Part shown: in pieces, positions 45,313-54,306 of the stretch
Numbering within the stretch: the stretch's first letter is position 1
Layout: each line of letters opens with the position of its first letter
NCBI GenBank assembly: GCA_016713225.1
Contig: JADJPO010000006.1
Coordinates: 186,001-250,000, forward strand
Source: Kineosporiaceae bacterium
GTDB taxonomy: Bacteria; Actinomycetota; Actinomycetes; Actinomycetales; Kineosporiaceae
DNA: 64,000 bases
Direction: 5' to 3'
The notes under the pieces: generated by a model
What the model was told of the DNA's origin: nothing
The model's input: only the letters and a program-made list of their open reading frames with translations
Databases searched by the model: none
Made by a program: the position numbers and the translations under genes

Positions 45313-48300
45313 GTTTGGGGAGGGGCGTGCCGCTTGGGAGGCGTACCTCGCTGATCTGTACGCCGATCCTGGCGAGGACGCCGGACGACGACTCGCGCAG
45401 ATATGCCTGCTCGTCGACGGGGTGCTCCAGCACAGCAGCGATGTCGCCCAACCAGACCTGCCCGGTGGTCGACCCGGACGGCAGCCGATCAGGGCGGCTG
45501 CAGCAGCTCTGCTCGCCCGGGCAGGCGAGCGGAGCGACGACGTCGGCGCCATGTGGGAGCTATTGGCCCGAATGCAGGCCACCCGGTACTACCGCGAGAA
45601 CACGGGCTCGGATGGCGACGGGGACGTGTTCAGCGAACAGCTGGCCTTACTCGAACAGGCTTCTGCGGTAGGGGCGCGATTCGGCCCCGAGTTCGCCGCT
45701 TGGCCCATGGTCAGGGCCTCCCAATTGCTGCGCGATGGGCTGCAGGACGAGGCATCGCTAGAGATGGCTCAGCGGGCACTAGCCCTCGTCCTTCGCGCGG
45801 AGCAGCCAACAACCGGCGCACGGCACCCCGTATTGAGCCGGGCGACCGCGGACCCGCCCTTCCTCGTCGAGCACGCGCAGTTCCTTCTGGTGATGGAGTA
45901 TTTCGCGCGATCCCGCTCGGCGATGGCTGCCCGGATGCTTCGGCTATACGCGCTAGCCACTTCGGAGCGCGACGCCAACCTTCGACTGAGCGCTCGGATC
46001 CGGGAGCGGCCGGTGCTGCGAATGAGTGCCTATGCGTCACGCGCCTCGCTGGCACGCCTGGTCGGCGATACATCCACTGCGCTGCGCCTTTACCAGGAGC
46101 AGGAGCGTGAAGCCGCTGCTGGACCCGAATCGGCTCAGCTTCGTCAGCTTGCCTCGGCGGCGGCCAACGCCGCGTTCCTCGATCAATGGACCCTGTCCAG
46201 TTCCTTGTATGCGGAACGTCTGCGTCGTCGCTTGGTCACCCAGTTGGGTGAGGAGCGCGAGGTCACCCCGGAGGTGGTGCTCGAGGCGATCGAGGTGATG
46301 TACGAGCGAGGCATGCGGGTGCACCTCACCGCGATCGGCAACGATGCATTCGAGCTCGCTCGCAATCTCATAGACTCCGGCCACGTGCAGCTGGAGCCGG
46401 AGCAGCTGCCACGTGCCCGCGCTTGGTTGGACGTGGCGACGGAGGCTTGGCGTGAGATAGCCCTCAACGGCAGGATCGCAGTTGAGTTCCGTCGGGTGGA
46501 ACTCGATGCGATCGAGGGTGTGCGTGACCGCAGCGAAGTCGGTCAGTTGATGGTCAGCTGCAGTCGGCGCTGGCGCCGTCAGGTGGGGCGACGTCGCGCC
46601 GCCACAAAAGCAGCGCGTTACGGGGACCCGGAGGATGAGGCCATCCTCGAGCGACTCCTGGAGTTGGCCGCGGAGGCCCCGCCGGTCGAGACAGCCCACC
46701 TTTTCGGGGGAGTCGCGCGCTGGTATCTCGCCAATGGGGACGCCGCTCTGGCTCGGGGTTCGCCAGAGCGCGCGCGCGACCGGTGGCAGCTCGCGCTGGG
46801 GCATGCCGAGAAGGCGGTGGCAGGTCTGGTGGTGCACACCGCACGCAACCGAGCGGTGTCACTCGACCCTGCGAGCGAAGTGGATGCACGACAGATTTTG
46901 GGCTGGGCATTGCGCCGTCTACGGGGCGTGGACCCGTCGGCTGCCCATCGGCAACAGCTGCTGGAGCGGGAATTGGTCGCTCGCCAGGCGTCTTTGGCCA
47001 GCATCGCGCAGCGGTTCAGTGCTTCAGCGGACGCGACCCACCGCGTTGTGCTGGATCGGATGTACCGAGGCTGGTTGCGTGAGACCGCCGAGCTCGCAGT
47101 CGCAGCGAGCGATGGTGCGTTGGCCGATTTCACAGCTGAAGTGCTCCGTCGTGACCTGGTTGGCACCGTTCTCGGGGCGATCGCGGCCGACCCGGCGACC
47201 CCTGCCCGCATCGCCGGCCTGTTCCGGGAACTGACGATGGCGCTAGGTGCCACTGCTGACGACGTCACCAGCGTTGAAGAAGGTGAGAATGGCGCATCGC
47301 AGCAACGGGGAAACGGCGGAACCGCAAACGGCGGTCGCGGCCGCACTGAGGAGCAGGTCCGTGGTGACCGATTGGCCGCCGGGATGCAAGAGGCACTGGA
47401 TGTCACGGGCCGGGTGCTGGGCCCGGTAGCTCGGGGCCTGTTCGATCCGAGCACGGTGAGGCATTACACAGTGCGTTCAGCGGCCGCGGCAGTCCTGGGT
47501 GAGGAGCCGGGGGCTGTGCTGTCCCTGAGCGTCCTCGCCGGATCGGGTCCTCTATTGGTGTTGCGGCACTTGTGCCTCAGGGAGTCCACCGGGGCACCGC
47601 TGCAGACGACGCTTGACCTGGTATCAGCGCCGCCTTGGGTAGCCGGGTTGAGCACCGACCAAGGCCAGGATGTGTTCTTCGCCCGGCTCGAGCACCTCAC
47701 GCAGGTGCTGTTTCCAGAATCCTTGCTCGACACACTTCGGAGGGCGCCCGGCGGCGCGCCCGTGCGTCTCGCGGTGGTTCCCACCGGACTGCTCGCGGTA
47801 CCGTTCGCGGCGCTACCCCTCGGCGACGACCTTGTGCTGGACCACGCCGTGGTCTCGGTCGCACAGTCACTGCAGACGTTGGAATCGCTGGCCCGATCCC
47901 GCAGTGGCACGGTCGGCCAACCTGTGTCGGTCGCCGTCTTCGACACCGAGCGGTTCCCGCACGCCAGGCGCGAGCTGGCTGCGTTGTTGGCATCGCATCC
48001 GGGCACCGAGGTGGCAACCTCGTTGGGAGAGCTGAGCGGCCTGCTCGGTGGGGATTGGAGCGGCATCCGTCCTGGTCTGCTTGCCCTCGCCGTCCACGGC
48101 GACCGCGGCGTCGATGGCTGGACCCAGCGAAAGGATCTACCCAACGGCGAGCGGCTGGACGTCGGCCACGTGCTGCAGTGGTGCATGCCTCGGCTGGTGG
48201 CAGGCGCCTCATGCAACACCGATATCCGGGCTGACGCCGGGGGAGAACTCGGTGGTTTCCCGCTCGCGTTCCAGCTCCGCGGGGCAATCGACATTGTCGG

Positions 48301-48496
48301 TGCGTTGCACCAGATCGACGACAGCGCGACAGCCGATATCATGAGCCGGTTCTACGCGCACACCGCCGCCGGGCTGCCGACGGCCGCCGCTCTACGTCAG
48401 GCACAGCTCGACTGGATCGCCGAAGATCACGAGACGCGCGCCTCGCAGCAACACCTGTGGAGCTATCTCGTGACCTACGGGCTACCGGACGCTTGA
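45305..48496 (+). CDS. CHAT-domain protease with long helical-repeat region (operon gene 7)
   Basis: A 1063-residue protein. Residues 1 to about 750 are alpha-helical and TPR-like. The C-terminal 250 residues form a CHAT (caspase-like) peptidase domain: LAVVPTGLLAVPFAALPLG, catalytic His931 in LLALAVHGDRG, catalytic Cys970 in LVAGASCNTD, then GGFPLAFQLRGAIDIVGALH and a final ATADIMSRFYAHTAAGLP helix. Both catalytic residues are present. CHAT proteases are effectors in several bacterial defence systems, where they are activated by a sensor and cleave a partner. Likely partners here are products of the same operon. Confidence 0.85.
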   Translation: MIEFGEGRAAWEAYLADLYADPGEDAGRRLAQICLLVDGVLQHSSDVAQPDLPGGRPGRQPIRAAAAALLARAGERSDDVGAMWELLARMQATRYYRENTGSDGDGDVFSEQLALLEQASAVGARFGPEFAAWPMVRASQLLRDGLQDEASLEMAQRALALVLRAEQPTTGARHPVLSRATADPPFLVEHAQFLLVMEYFARSRSAMAARMLRLYALATSERDANLRLSARIRERPVLRMSAYASRASLARLVGDTSTALRLYQEQEREAAAGPESAQLRQLASAAANAAFLDQWTLSSSLYAERLRRRLVTQLGEEREVTPEVVLEAIEVMYERGMRVHLTAIGNDAFELARNLIDSGHVQLEPEQLPRARAWLDVATEAWREIALNGRIAVEFRRVELDAIEGVRDRSEVGQLMVSCSRRWRRQVGRRRAATKAARYGDPEDEAILERLLELAAEAPPVETAHLFGGVARWYLANGDAALARGSPERARDRWQLALGHAEKAVAGLVVHTARNRAVSLDPASEVDARQILGWALRRLRGVDPSAAHRQQLLERELVARQASLASIAQRFSASADATHRVVLDRMYRGWLRETAELAVAASDGALADFTAEVLRRDLVGTVLGAIAADPATPARIAGLFRELTMALGATADDVTSVEEGENGASQQRGNGGTANGGRGRTEEQVRGDRLAAGMQEALDVTGRVLGPVARGLFDPSTVRHYTVRSAAAAVLGEEPGAVLSLSVLAGSGPLLVLRHLCLRESTGAPLQTTLDLVSAPPWVAGLSTDQGQDVFFARLEHLTQVLFPESLLDTLRRAPGGAPVRLAVVPTGLLAVPFAALPLGDDLVLDHAVVSVAQSLQTLESLARSRSGTVGQPVSVAVFDTERFPHARRELAALLASHPGTEVATSLGELSGLLGGDWSGIRPGLLALAVHGDRGVDGWTQRKDLPNGERLDVGHVLQWCMPRLVAGASCNTDIRADAGGELGGFPLAFQLRGAIDIVGALHQIDDSATADIMSRFYAHTAAGLPTAAALRQAQLDWIAEDHETRASQQHLWSYLVTYGLPDA

Positions 48497-48560
48497 CCAG
48501 GCCACGCCTCTGCTTTCAGGCCTGAACCTGGCACGACACCACAGCGGTGAGGATGGCGGC

Positions 48561-49541
48561 ATGAGCTTGCCGGACTTCATGTCGGGGCCGACGGCACGAC
48601 CCGCCGACGGGCCTGACGCACCGCTCCAGAACAGCCAGCCCTCATCGACTAAGCATGGTGGCAGGTACCGGCCGTTGATGCTGCTGCTCGGGATCGCTGG
48701 GGTCGCCTCATTTGTGGCGGCTGGCGCGGCGGTCGTCATCCACACCCGATCGCAGAGTGCCGTGGGGTCAGCCGCGTCGTTGCCCGCTACCGTCCCGCCC
48801 GGGGACCCGCGGTACCGCGCCGCCTGTCTGGACTCCTCCGGGTCGGTGGACGGCGACCGCCGGCTCGGGCGGCGTGCGGCGGTCAGCGTGGATAGGGCGC
48901 TACGGGGTCAGGGCAACGTCGCCGATAGCGGGGTTACCTGGAAGGCGTCGTCACCGAGCACGCCCCTCGACATTCGGATCCGCATTGTCCGAGCCAACTC
49001 GTACCAGTCTGTCGACAATGACGGCTTCACGGCGACTCTCGTGTTGCCGGGCATCCCAGGCGTCTCCGCCGGGAAGCCATTGGACAACGGCTCCCCCGAT
49101 TTCACCACCCGACTCGCGGCGTGGGTGGACGCCACCGAGGCACGCAAGAAGGTCCAGTACGAAAGGGACCATCTTCTCGCCGGAGGGTTGAAGCGGGTCA
49201 GTCAGGTGACGGCGCAGCGTTCCAACGGGTCTGACGTGTTGGGATGCATGGCTGCCGTACTAGGGACGATGCCCGAGACGGGCGACCGATCAGTGTTGGT
49301 GGTCAGTGACCTGGCCGACGTCGTCCCCGTGAACCGCAGCGGCGGGCCGGCCAAGGAGGCCGCGCTCGCTGGAGTGCAGGTACACGTCGTTCAAGCCTGT
49401 CCGTCCGGCGACCCGGCAGGCTGCGCGAAGGCTTTCGACCGATTTGCTGCACAGGTGAGCCTGATGGGCCTGCGTCGCGAGGATGTGCACACCTCTCCCG
49501 CCGACCTGCTCGACCAGACCGTCGGCTCATGGCTGACCTGA
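48561..49541 (+). CDS. Membrane-anchored vWA-like protein (operon gene 8)
   Basis: A 326-residue protein with a cytoplasmic N-terminus, one transmembrane helix at about residues 38-61 (LMLLLGIAGVASFVAAGAAV) and an external domain. The domain begins AACLDSSGSVDG, a DxSxS metal-site motif (D91) as in vWA domains, and has VLVVSDLADVVPVN in the place of the third metal-site strand. It follows the CHAT gene by 64 bases with its own ribosome site. AAA+, vWA and protease genes together recall the published MoxR-vWA ternary conflict systems, but the ATPase here is not clearly MoxR. Confidence 0.7.
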   Translation: MSLPDFMSGPTARPADGPDAPLQNSQPSSTKHGGRYRPLMLLLGIAGVASFVAAGAAVVIHTRSQSAVGSAASLPATVPPGDPRYRAACLDSSGSVDGDRRLGRRAAVSVDRALRGQGNVADSGVTWKASSPSTPLDIRIRIVRANSYQSVDNDGFTATLVLPGIPGVSAGKPLDNGSPDFTTRLAAWVDATEARKKVQYERDHLLAGGLKRVSQVTAQRSNGSDVLGCMAAVLGTMPETGDRSVLVVSDLADVVPVNRSGGPAKEAALAGVQVHVVQACPSGDPAGCAKAFDRFAAQVSLMGLRREDVHTSPADLLDQTVGSWLT

Positions 49542-49938
49542 CCGTGCGCGATGAAGCCAGAGCGCTGTGGGCGCCGACTTGCTGCTCGATGCCGGTAGCT
49601 CTGACTGGATCGTCATACAAGGCGCACCAGTGTTACACACGGGTACCACGTGGAGCAGATCCGTGACATCGCCATACTCCCCGGTGGAAATCCTGTGGCG
49701 AGATCGATGAACAGGTGCAGCATCGACTTCGAGATTCGCCTGCGCTGTCTTGCCTCTGGAGTGAAGATCTCTCTGAACGTGCTGAGATCCTAGCTCGGCG
49801 TTCTCAGGTCGACTGGGGGCAAGACTCGTGCAGCGTCGCAACCTAAGAGGGCGAGGTCATGACAGGTTCGCCTTGCTCGATGTCATATGCCGCCACACCT
49901 GATGGGGTCAGATCCATTGAGTGCTACAGGAGGTAGCA
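49542..49938. other. Intergenic region, no gene supported
   Basis: About 400 bases after the eight-gene operon. No coding frame is convincing and no obvious terminator was seen. An AGGAGGT ribosome site for the next gene lies at its end. Confidence 0.45.
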
Positions 49939-50592
49939 GTGTCGCTATTTCGTAAGAAGTCCCGAGAGTACCCCCCGTTCAGCGGTTCTGGAAGTTCGCA
50001 GGACCAGCCGCACGCGGCGCCCTCTCTGCCTACGACCGGCAGTCCCGATACGCTGCCGCCGTTGGACCTGGACAAGATCATGTTGTTGATGACTAGGTTC
50101 GAGCGATCGGTTGGCACCACGAATGATGCAATCTTCGGGGCGCTGCGAGAGTTCGCTGTCGCTGGCGGCGCACCCGAGATCGAAACCTATGTCGCGCTGA
50201 GCGCCGCGGGCCGTGATACGGGTATTGATCGGCCATGGCGGTGGTTGGCTCGAGCCGCCCAAGAGGCTCAGGTCGTCAAGCGAGTCGACTTAGTTTCCCA
50301 TATCGCAATTTTCGCGTCCTTTTGGAAAATGAACCTCGAGCCCACGTGGCGTCGCGGAGAATGGGTCGATACGCTTCTTCAAAGAATTTCCGATGAATCC
50401 CTCACCTGCTTGGCGAATGTCATCCTGCCAACCCTCGACAAGCTCGACCCTGGGTTGGTTATCATGCGCCATCCGACCGGAGACATCGATGTCCAGGGAA
50501 TGCTCAATGCTTGGTCGCTACTTGCCACACAAAATGGAACAGCCGACCTGTCCTTCGACGCGCGGCGGATAGTGGAGAAAGTCCTATCGTAG
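49939..50592 (+). CDS. Hypothetical protein
   Basis: A 217-residue protein starting MSLFRKKSREYPPFSGSGSS, with a basic lead like other unknown genes in this element, then a Pro/Ser linker and a helical body. No family is recognised. GTG 49939 is chosen because AGGAGGT lies five bases upstream. Its GC content is lower than in the chromosomal part. Confidence 0.6.
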   Translation: MSLFRKKSREYPPFSGSGSSQDQPHAAPSLPTTGSPDTLPPLDLDKIMLLMTRFERSVGTTNDAIFGALREFAVAGGAPEIETYVALSAAGRDTGIDRPWRWLARAAQEAQVVKRVDLVSHIAIFASFWKMNLEPTWRRGEWVDTLLQRISDESLTCLANVILPTLDKLDPGLVIMRHPTGDIDVQGMLNAWSLLATQNGTADLSFDARRIVEKVLS

Positions 50593-50777
50593 TCTTGATG
50601 GCTGTCGCCCAGCTAGAGCGCCTTGAAGGACATCCATCGAACGCCTAGGTTGCTGGGTGACGAGCACTTAGAGATGTTGGCGGAGGGTGAGCCCATGTTG
50701 TTCTCGCCATCCCGCCCGAGGCCGCTGTGATGAAGGCTATTGAATTAACCTGCCCTGCCTAGCCAAGTGGAGGTCAA

Positions 50778-51557
50778 ATGGGCGTGTTTGGGAACAGAAG
50801 CAAGGCCAAGTGGGAGCCGAGGCAAAGGCCCAGGCTGACAGCTCGAGGAAATATTCAGTCCAGACCTGAAGGGCCGGGCACTCCGCCGCGGCGAGAAAGG
50901 CTATTTGTTGAAGCGGTAAGGGCGCTCGAGGACCATCCACTCTCGGATATTGAGGCGATCGGAAGGCCGCTATTTCCTGGGCCTGAGTTAACCAGTGCCG
51001 TGGAGATAGTGCGCCCGATCTTCCAACGAGAGCCATCCATGGTGAAGTGGTCCGCCCTAAATGGATCGGTGTCTCTTCTCAGTTCGCTATACGGCTCTCG
51101 TCGTTCACCTGATGACATCACGCTTGTCGAGCTATCCAGGTTGATGGGCATTGAGTCTGAAGGCACCCTGGAGATTCGCCCTCCGTATGACGGGCTGCTC
51201 TCCGACGAAGGGAGGGAACGGGCCCTACGAATCTACCTGGATTGTTCCGAACGAGTCGTACGCTATCCCAGCCTGGCCAGCATGACCCGAGATGAGACGT
51301 ACTCACTGCCGGGATGGATTCCAGCAGGCGAGGTTTGTCTGACCATTCAGGTTTGGGGAGCGGTTGCACTTCATCGCGTATTCTTGGCCGAGAGGATCAC
51401 AGAAGTAATTCCTGAGCCGGACCTGCTCGAAGGGCCCGGCTGGTACGTCGACCCCAGAATCCAGTCAAGAGAGCGCTATTGGGATGGAACTGATTGGACT
51501 ACGCGGCAGAGAATCGATGACGAACGCGGCAGAAGAGAGATATTCGAGCGTATATAA
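50778..51557 (+). CDS. DUF2510-containing hypothetical protein
   Basis: A 259-residue protein. The basic start is MGVFGNRSKAKWEPRQRPRL. The C-terminus has a DUF2510 motif (GWYVDPRIQSRERYWDGTDW), a short actinobacterial module of about 30 residues usually found in membrane-linked or secreted proteins. The central part matches no known family. The ATG follows GGAGGT. GC content is low for this genome, which suggests transfer. Confidence 0.65.
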   Translation: MGVFGNRSKAKWEPRQRPRLTARGNIQSRPEGPGTPPRRERLFVEAVRALEDHPLSDIEAIGRPLFPGPELTSAVEIVRPIFQREPSMVKWSALNGSVSLLSSLYGSRRSPDDITLVELSRLMGIESEGTLEIRPPYDGLLSDEGRERALRIYLDCSERVVRYPSLASMTRDETYSLPGWIPAGEVCLTIQVWGAVALHRVFLAERITEVIPEPDLLEGPGWYVDPRIQSRERYWDGTDWTTRQRIDDERGRREIFERI

Positions 51558-51636
51558 GGCCCCCTGCAACTCCACAACGTGTAGAGAGTTGATGCCTGAT
51601 TCCCCGGGGCTCAGTTGCCGCCGAGTAGGAGCAGTC

Positions 51637-51681
51637 TAATACGACAGCGACACTTCGTCACGAAGTGTCGCTGTCGTATTA
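51637..51681. repeat. Perfect 45-nt palindrome
   Basis: Arms of 22 nt (51637-51658 and 51660-51681) are exactly complementary around a single C. The left arm begins TAATACGACAGCGACACTTC. It lies 80 bases after the DUF2510 gene and could be a terminator or a recombination/protein-binding site. Confidence 0.9.
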
Positions 51682-52067
51682 CGGGTGGCGTTGAGCACGA
51701 CTGATGCGCCGCAGGCGGGCTCAAGGTGGTCACTGATATGGCGTGTCGATCTGTCAAGGGGCAGGGTTGATCGGCCCGTGGTTCGGGCGGGCGGGCGGGG
51801 GTTGGGGGGGCCGGTGGGAGGTCCGGTCGGGTCGTCGTCGACGCGCGGTCGAGACTGATATGCGCGGGTTGGTTACCTGCATGACCGGTTGTTCGTCGGG
51901 AACGGGCCGCTGTCTAAAGTCGGGCGTCGCTCGAGCCAGTGGGGCTCGGGTTGCCCATAGTGACGCCGCGGGTCGTTCCTCGCGTTGTCCGTGCCGGGTT
52001 CTCCCACCGGCCGGTCTGTGGGGGCGGGCCCCGTGCGGCAGCGGTCGCTGCTGGCCGGGGGCTGGGG
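51682..52067. other. Flank of IS110 element, no gene supported
   Basis: This stretch lies between the palindrome and the IS110 transposase stop. It has G-rich low-complexity runs and no credible gene. The IS110 outer border should lie in it, but these elements lack terminal inverted repeats, so I cannot place it. Confidence 0.4.
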
Positions 52068-53141
52068 TTAGTCGTCCATGGTGGCCAGGCTCCAGCACCA
52101 GCCGGCGAGTTCTCGGGCGACCGCGACGGCGATCACGGTGGATCGCTTGTTGCGGGCGCTCATGGTGGTCCACCGGTGATGGAGGCGACGGTCAGCTGCT
52201 TCGCCCCGGGCCCGGACCGCGGGCGCGACGTGAGCGCGTCGGGCCGCGAGGGTCTTGCTGGGCCGCAACGGCTTGCGATGGTGCCAGGCGGCCTCGACCA
52301 GCAGCCGCCGGGCGTGGGTGTTGCCGATCGAGCCCTGAGATCGGCTGGCGCCGCTGGAGGACTCGGTGGGGACCAGCCCCAGGTAGGCGCCGATGCTGGC
52401 CCCGGTGAATCGGTCCCAGTCGCCGATCTCGACGGCCAGGCCCAGACCGGTCAAGGTCGCGATCCCGCGGACGGCGCACAACCGGGACACGATCGGCGCC
52501 CAGGTGGCGCTGGCGGCGGTGGCCTCGATCGCGTCACCGAGACGGTCTCGCCGGGCGGTGACCGACAGCACGGCGTCGAAAGCCTCATCGAACGCGGCCC
52601 GGCTGCCGGGCCGCGAGAAGCGTTGCCCGCGGAGCCACCGCTCATGGTCCCCGGTCCAGGCGTTCCCACCGGAGTAGACGACACCATGGCGCAGCAACAG
52701 TTTCGAGAGCCGATGCCGGGCCCGCATCAAGTCCGCGCGGGCGTCGTCCCGGGCCCGGACCAGGTCCCGGGCGTCCTCTTCCTGGACCGTCGGGACCCGG
52801 ATCCCGCCGACTTCCCCGATGTGCAGCAGCCGCGCCAGACGCCGGGCGTCCCGACGGTCGGTCTTCACCCGGTCACCGGGCGGCCGCTCCAACTTCGAAG
52901 GTGCCACCACCACACACCGGACCCCGGCCGCGGTGAACGCGCGAGCCAGACCGAATCCCGTCGGGCCGGCCTCATACGTGACCGCCACCGGCCCGGGAAG
53001 CGACGAGACCCACTCCAGGACCACCTCGCTGGTCGGGACCAGCCTCGTGGAGAACACCTGCCCCGTGGACCAGTCGACCGCTTCCGCGACCACCGACCGG
53101 GCATGAACATCCAGCCCTACCGTCGTACGCTCGTCGAGCAT
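52068..53141 (-). CDS. IS110-family transposase (intact)
   Basis: A 357-residue DEDD recombinase. The RuvC-like part starts MLDERTTVGLDVHARSVVAE, with KTDRRDARRLARLL as the next acidic motif. The C-terminal serine domain has GAYLGLVPTESSSGASRSQG and GNTHARRLLVEAAWHH. Both parts look complete, so it may be active. AGGAGG lies six bases before ATG 53141; the frame is open further upstream but is unlikely to be used. IS110 enzymes are guided by a bridge RNA from the element's non-coding end. Confidence 0.88.
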   Translation of the reverse strand: MLDERTTVGLDVHARSVVAEAVDWSTGQVFSTRLVPTSEVVLEWVSSLPGPVAVTYEAGPTGFGLARAFTAAGVRCVVVAPSKLERPPGDRVKTDRRDARRLARLLHIGEVGGIRVPTVQEEDARDLVRARDDARADLMRARHRLSKLLLRHGVVYSGGNAWTGDHERWLRGQRFSRPGSRAAFDEAFDAVLSVTARRDRLGDAIEATAASATWAPIVSRLCAVRGIATLTGLGLAVEIGDWDRFTGASIGAYLGLVPTESSSGASRSQGSIGNTHARRLLVEAAWHHRKPLRPSKTLAARRAHVAPAVRARGEAADRRLHHRWTTMSARNKRSTVIAVAVARELAGWCWSLATMDD

Positions 53142-53630
53142 CCGGCGCCTCCTGTCACCTGCGGCACCCCGGGCACACCAGTAGTGCCAGGTGCGTGACC
53201 CGCGACCACGTGCCAGCCGAGGTGCCGGATGCTGACCACCCGGCGAGATCACACCGCTGGCATCATCCGATCGTGGCAGCCTTCGCGTTCTGGTCACTGG
53301 GTCAAGGCACGCTCCCCAGCCTTGACCCAGTGACCAGAACGCCGACCCTCACCGCTCGGATGATGACGGGCCGCAAGAACAGCCCGACTCTCCATACGGT
53401 CTAACCTCAGTGTCACGACTCAGGTCTGACCCGGAGGGGATTTGGTTGCACGAGGGGGCAGCGATAGTGAAGAACGCCCGTGGGTTCGAATTGTGAGTGT
53501 ACAATCGACGGGTAACGCGGGGGCGTCGCCGATGCAGCGCGTGGACGTATGCAATCATCACGAATGGCCCGCCCTTGGCAAGAACAACCGATCGCTCCGT
53601 CCCACGGCAATCTGATCTTGGAGGACCATG
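53142..53630. other. Non-coding region upstream of IS110 transposase
   Basis: About 490 bases without a gene. It contains the long hairpin at 53285-53342. For an IS110-group element a bridge RNA would be encoded upstream of the transposase (on the minus strand here), so part of this region is a candidate. The last part holds the GGAGG site of the next gene. Confidence 0.4.
53285..53342. repeat. Perfect 23-bp inverted repeat (hairpin)
   Basis: Arms 53285-53307 and 53320-53342 are exactly complementary, with a 12-nt loop. The arm core reads TTCTGGTCACTGGGTCAAGG. It lies 144 bases upstream of the IS110 transposase start. Confidence 0.9.
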
Positions 53631-54071
53631 ATGGGTCTGTTTAATGGCAATAAGTCAAAGCCAGCCACGACCCCGGCTCCCGTTTCGGAACGCGGTGTTC
53701 CCGTGCTCCACCCGGGATTCTATGCCGACGCCCTTCAGGAGGCCGGCAAGCCCGCGTCGCAACACAACATCGACTCGGTAGCGCAGTTGACGGCTATAAA
53801 TCTCGCGCTCAACGCGCATCAATGGTTTCGCATCATGAACGATGATTCTGCGCGAGCCCAATTCGACAGTCAATTCAACGCCGAAGCGAACTCTCAGCGA
53901 GATCCGCAAGCCCGAACCGCGGACGACATGATTGACTTCTTGTGGGCGTGGAGCCCTAAGAGTCACGCTGGACTGCACGGATTCGTTGAATCGATGGGAC
54001 AGACCCTCGGTGGCGCCGTTGCACCCTACGGAGACGTTCTGCCCGAAGATCTGTGGAATAGCGACTCCTGA
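53631..54071 (+). CDS. Hypothetical protein
   Basis: A 146-residue protein starting MGLFNGNKSKPATTPAPVSE, then a helical body (QHNIDSVAQLTAINLALNAH, MIDFLWAWSPKSHAGL). The family is unknown. ATG 53631 has GGAGG at a better distance than the ATG three bases earlier. It is the last gene of element 1, about 80 bases before the conserved right end. Confidence 0.6.
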   Translation: MGLFNGNKSKPATTPAPVSERGVPVLHPGFYADALQEAGKPASQHNIDSVAQLTAINLALNAHQWFRIMNDDSARAQFDSQFNAEANSQRDPQARTADDMIDFLWAWSPKSHAGLHGFVESMGQTLGGAVAPYGDVLPEDLWNSDS

Positions 54072-54150
54072 GGTGCTCCAAGGGCTCTTCCTGAATCATT
54101 GCGGCTTGTCTGCCGCTCGATTCAAACCTACCGTCGTCGCGTTCAGTCGG

Positions 54151-54242
54151 TGCCGACCGAGCCCGACCGACGACAGCCACCCGTGGTCCGTGATCGGCAC
54201 GGCCCGGCATCACTGCAGGTCAACGCACGTTCGAGTGAGTGC
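54151..54242 (+). repeat. Conserved element right end, copy 1
   Basis: This stretch directly before the second tRNA fragment is related to 63494-63596. The strongest block is the last 45 bases, with GGCATCACTGCAGGTCAACG and then GTGAGTGC. The tRNA-Ser 5' half is absent, so this is element sequence and not a second tRNA gene. Confidence 0.8.
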
Positions 54243-54306
54243 CTTGAAAACCGCTAGCGCGTAACCATCCGTGCTCGGGGGTTCGAATCCCTCGCCCTCC
54301 GCTGAC
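54243..54306 (+). repeat. Attachment-site repeat, copy 2 (tRNA-Ser 3' fragment)
   Basis: These 64 nt are identical to 27444-27507. They contain the tRNA from the anticodon loop to the 3' end but no D arm or 5' acceptor strand, so no tRNA is made. The repeat is the junction between element 1 and element 2. Confidence 0.92.

Noticed and set aside
37477..49541. Assignment of the operon to the published MoxR-vWA-VMAP ternary systems
   Set aside because: The ATPase lacks clear MoxR features and the PLP enzyme is not part of that description as I know it, so I keep it as a resemblance only.
51637..51646. TAATACGAC resembling the start of a T7 phage promoter
   Set aside because: The rest of the promoter consensus does not follow; the match is part of the palindrome.
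54243..54306. Second tRNA-Ser gene
   Set aside because: Only the 3' part from the anticodon loop is present; the 5' acceptor strand and D arm are missing, so it is an attachment-site fragment. The same holds for 63597-63660.
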